64,000 nucleotides of DNA from Takakia lepidozioides (taxonomy: Eukaryota; Streptophyta; Takakiopsida; Takakiales; Takakiaceae). Shown here in pieces: positions 60,416 through 64,000 of this stretch. Numbering within the stretch: position 1 is the stretch's first letter; each line of letters begins with the position of its first letter. The DNA is taken from assembly GCA_030704615.1 (NCBI GenBank), contig CM060733.1, positions 38,562,001-38,626,000 of the forward strand, in the 5' to 3' direction. The notes under the pieces are model-generated. The model saw only the letters and a program-made list of their open reading frames with translations. It made no database searches and was not told the origin of the DNA. The position numbers were made by a program, and so were the translations under genes.

Positions 60416-61449
60416 GTGACACAATTAACCTGTCGTGGAGGCGGCAGCAGCAGGCTCGTGGAGTTACATTCGCGGCAGCAGTTACCCAGGGTGAAGATAG
60501 ACGCACTCAAATATGCTGCTGTCCTTTTCGGCAACTTGGATTTCCGTGCACAATACAAGAGCTAGATCCAGTGAAGTTACCACTTGCTTTACCAGATGCC
60601 CTTCTCCTCGCAGGCATTGGTGGCACTGTCTGGCATCTCTTACCACGGCTTATTCAATGCGTGGAACAAGCAAAGAATCCTACTATTTACTCCGGCGGGA
60701 CACCCGCTCGCCCCATTACTCATCACTCAACCTGCCTCCTCCTCTCTCCTCTCTCGCATCACCCCGCGGGGCCACGGACCTCACCCCCGTATTTCTACGG
60801 AATTCTGTCGGGAATGTAATCGGCACACTTCCCGGTATTTCACCCGTGTTCTCGCGACTCAAACCGTATGTATCAGGTATTCTGTACTCTACTGTACCAC
60901 GTGTCGAGAACCTGATCCAACCCATGTCAAGCTCTCTCACAAATGGGAAGCCGCCAGATGTCACAGCCGCGAAGCCGCATTGAAAAGGTCGCCCCCGGCT
61001 TGGCCGTTAGAAAGTGCAAAATACATTGTAATATACTAATAAAGCAGAATAAAACCAAAATTAAAAATTAAAATAAAATGATAAGTGGTGATCAAGCAAG
61101 TTATTAGGGCACAGCGGGCAAAGGCTCGTTGAGTGGGTCAAACGTGGGACCATTTACGCGCACTGATGTGCACGAGGGGCGGTGATAGGGCCCATACCTA
61201 CTTTATTCCTCCATCCTGCGGCCCACATGCGCCGACTCGAGCATCGGACGGCCCTGCTGCGCGGCCACGTAAAATGAATGCATGAATGGATTTGGACGCT
61301 TTTCGATCCGCCCCCGCCTAACTGTAACCGTAACCGTAAACCGTGACCATAACCGCCGGTTAGCGACGTGAGGCCGGGTAAGAATGCATGGCATGTTGGC
61401 TTTGGGATTCCCAAACTGGCCCTCCCTCCCTCTCTCTTCTCTCATCACT
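60416..61449. other. Intergenic, no supported gene
   Basis: Open frames at 60513-61039 on the plus strand overlap in three registers and show no family motif. Confidence 0.35.
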
Positions 61450-61531
61450 CTTGGGCCTTGAGCCCTCTCTCCTTCTCTCCCTCTCCCAATCTTGGGCTTT
61501 GAGCCCTCCCTCCCTCTCCCTCCCTCTATTG
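61450..61531. repeat. 41-bp pyrimidine-rich tandem duplication
   Basis: CTTGGGCCTTGAGCCCTCTC at 61450 recurs as CTTGGGCTTTGAGCCCTCCC at 61491, followed by CCCTCT-rich DNA and a partial third start (TTGGGCCCTG). Confidence 0.75.
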
Positions 61532-64000
61532 GGCCCTGTGCCCACTTAGATCTGGCACCACCAAAGTCCCACACTTTCTTCAGAGTTTAGTGAAGGGAAT
61601 AGCAGGTGCTTGGAAGCGCATCTTCCTTCACAGCTCCCCACACACTCTGCTCATCATCGCTTCCCTTGCCCTGTGATTGCTTCATCATGGTTTTGCAAGG
61701 TCCATCCCACATAGGACAAGGGGGATGAATACTCTCCAGTATTGGATGACACTCGTTCATCTCCCGGGCTCTGTACAAACCGAAAATAGATTCCCCGAAT
61801 ATCCAATCATCTCCTTCATGACATTTCCAAGTTTTAGTGTGTAGGACTTGGGGAGGAGTGAGGGCGGTGTAGATTTTTGGCCGGTTGCGGGAGTTGAACG
61901 AAATCCGTTCGGTGTGGATGGTCGGTGTGAGCAGCCGGGCCACGCAAGTCTGAGTATCGACAAACAAAATCTCAGTAGGTGGAGCAAACAGAAATTGCTC
62001 CGTTGAGAGGTCGCCAATGCCCTAACAATTCCTGTCCCTGGGACCCTCGGAATTTCCCAAAGACTAAGGCCCCCACCCCACAACTTTATTCCTCCATCTT
62101 GACCCAGCTTCTCTCATCCATCCATCCATCCGTTTATCCAATCCAATCCATTCTAGTACTGTACCCTAAATCTGGGCTCCCAAACAAATGGTTACTGCCA
62201 GATGAATGTACAACTTTTATCATCCAGAAACTATAATACAGGGAAAAGAGAAGGGGGAGAAAGGACAAGAAGTCATAAAAGAAATTTGCCCAATAATGTG
62301 AAGGATAGTCAAAGGATAGGGCTTGACCGTAGGGGGTGAGTAAGCGTAGACCGGGATAGAGCGCATATAATAATGAGGAGGTGGCGGTCAGAAATAGTTA
62401 GGGTACCATCTCCCTACCCTACCGTCTCACCCCTTCGCTAATCCCAATAAAGCCCATCAATTTTTAATGCCCAAAAGCACAGGAATCTTCCATGCTTTTA
62501 ATACTCTAATCACCTCCACTACCTGGTCGCAAAACGGGATCTAGCCTCTATCCCCACGGATGATCTTCATGTATTCATCCATTCTTCATTGTTCATCCGT
62601 CTACATGTGAGACCAAACCGATCTCATCCCTGGCCAGATGGATGAGACAAATTGATGAGTGAAATAAGTGACAAGTGGGGCCCGAAATTTGTTGAGAAGA
62701 GTAGAAGTAAGTTGGGTTTGGGAAATGAGATGAAATCATCTGTTAGGGCACCCCCCAACGTGGCCTATATATATATATTTATATGGGGAGGCGAACGAAT
62801 GAATGGAGCGCAGTAATGCACGACAGAGGGCCCCATGGATGAACTGATTGGCCGCCCAATCATGCCGCCTTTTCCTTGTTCTATGAATGGATGAATGAAG
62901 TTAGGAAGGCGTTGTCGATAAAGCACGGATGAGCAGAGCAGACAGGCTGGACGGTCAACCGGCGCGGACGGTCGCCGCTTGGCAGGCGGCAGACTGACAG
63001 GAGCGGCGCGTTAAAGGCGGGTGGCCGCTTCATTTACTGCCGGGCCGCACGCGGCCAATGAGCGGCAGGCCGCGCGGTGACCGCTGCTGACGGCGCAGCG
63101 TCAAAAGCGCGCTTTCCACACCCGTGCCGCTAACGGCTGCCCTGCGATCGAGCTGTCAGCTCCCTCTCTCCCTCTCTTTCTTTTCAATTCTACCCTCCAA
63201 TTTGCGCTACAGTACCGCCATGGCTGTCTCCTCCACGTTGTAATGGCTGCAGAAGGTGCCAAACATGAGGGGATTTCGAGATGTATTATGATATATACTT
63301 GTCTCTCGAACAATCTGATGAGACGCGGCAAGCTTGAAGAGACTGTACAGCTATCTGACTTGTTCAGCTGCAGCCTACGCCTTGCAGGTTGTTGGGCCTT
63401 TGTAGATACCAGATGTACATTTGAAAGGTGGAGTTACAATCGTAGGTTGTGCAAGTCGTCTGTCTCTGAAGCACACTGCAAGCTGTACAACTTGATCAGC
63501 TGCATTCCTTGCTGCCGGTGCGCCTTTGCTAATGGAACCTACTACTATTGATTTTGCAACAGCAACTAGATGAAAGATCAGGGCCTTTTCGCTTTTGAAA
63601 ATGGAAGTCATAGTACCTACCAAGTACTTAGTCTCTCTCCTGCATGCTAAGAGACAAATACTGTAAAAGCTGTTCAGCTGCTTTCGAGGCCATGCTTCTG
63701 GCTCTGTGCTCCTGGCCATTGTTACTCTAGAGCACCTACCCTGTGGAGAAGAACGCCATATCGCTTTTCAAGTTGAAGTCCGTTGCAGGATTGAGGTCGT
63801 AGCTGAGCTTTACACCATACGAAGTCACATTGTACCCTCCAAAATCCCCTCTACAGCAAGCTGCGAGAGAGACGGTACAATATGCTGTTTTAGGTCAAAA
63901 TCTTTGTCCCCACTCGCCCTTCTAAGTTAATCTTCCATTTTCTTACCTGCCCTCGTCAGATTGAGCTCGTTTTCCAGACTGATGAGTCCCGAGTAAGTTG
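61532..64000. other. Intergenic to window end, no supported gene
   Basis: Contains CATCCATC and TATATA microsatellites (about 62115, 62770) and a GC-rich block at 62950-63120. 63280-63720 repeats CTGTACAGCT / CTTGTTCAGCTGC-like words at uneven spacing. Open frames at 63243-63551 (plus) and 63719-63375 (minus) overlap each other and have no recognisable domain. Confidence 0.35.

Noticed and set aside
60513-61039. Three overlapping plus-strand frames
   Set aside because: All three registers are open at once and none has a recognisable domain.

Overview
This is nuclear DNA of a land plant that probably has swimming sperm. Four multi-exon genes can be assembled exon by exon from the bases. They are a chloroplast PP2C phosphatase of the PBCP type (minus, 16814-20675), a PF20/SPAG16 axonemal WD40 protein (plus, 25105-35418), a TRIAP1/Mdm35 twin-CX9C protein (plus, 41108-43723) and an AINTEGUMENTA-like double-AP2 transcription factor (minus, 50730-55240). 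PF20 builds the central apparatus of motile 9+2 flagella. Angiosperms and conifers lack such flagella, so an intact PF20 beside plant-only families points to a fern, lycophyte, bryophyte or zooidogamous gymnosperm. I cannot resolve which from this window. Spliceosomal introns, abundant retroelements and the absence of operons fit this.

Layout. 1-4.8 kb is a decayed Ty3/gypsy gag with tandem-repeat DNA. 5.7-9.86 kb is a gypsy gag-pol body (element A, minus) lying between two arms of a ~430-bp inverted repeat. The 5' LTR, primer-binding site and gag start of A lie further right (10.2-11.5 kb). That LTR abuts the truncated integrase of a second gypsy element (B, 11.5-15.5 kb), so A appears nested in B. 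B carries an unusual second RNase H-like domain. PBCP follows, head-to-head with a small membrane-protein fragment at 20.9-21.3 kb. 21.4-23.4 kb is packed with small elements: a TTAA-flanked inverted-repeat element and several tRNA-derived SINEs. PF20 occupies 25.1-35.4 kb with 13 in-frame exons, and its intron 9 has absorbed a sense-oriented LINE and a SINE. 35.4-40.6 kb has a LINE tail fragment, a broken PPR gene and an unidentified minus-strand candidate gene. TRIAP1 follows, then a gene-poor SINE and satellite region, then the AP2 gene, then 8 kb of intergenic DNA with several short tandem repeats and no convincing gene.

The genes do not form a pathway. They are independent housekeeping (PBCP, TRIAP1), developmental (AP2) and sperm-specific (PF20) loci separated by mobile elements. 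The least expected features are the duplicated, catalytically altered RNase H in element B, the inverted-repeat-framed gypsy body, the piggyBac-like TTAA element, and a four-unit 11-residue repeat in the C-terminal part of the AP2 protein.
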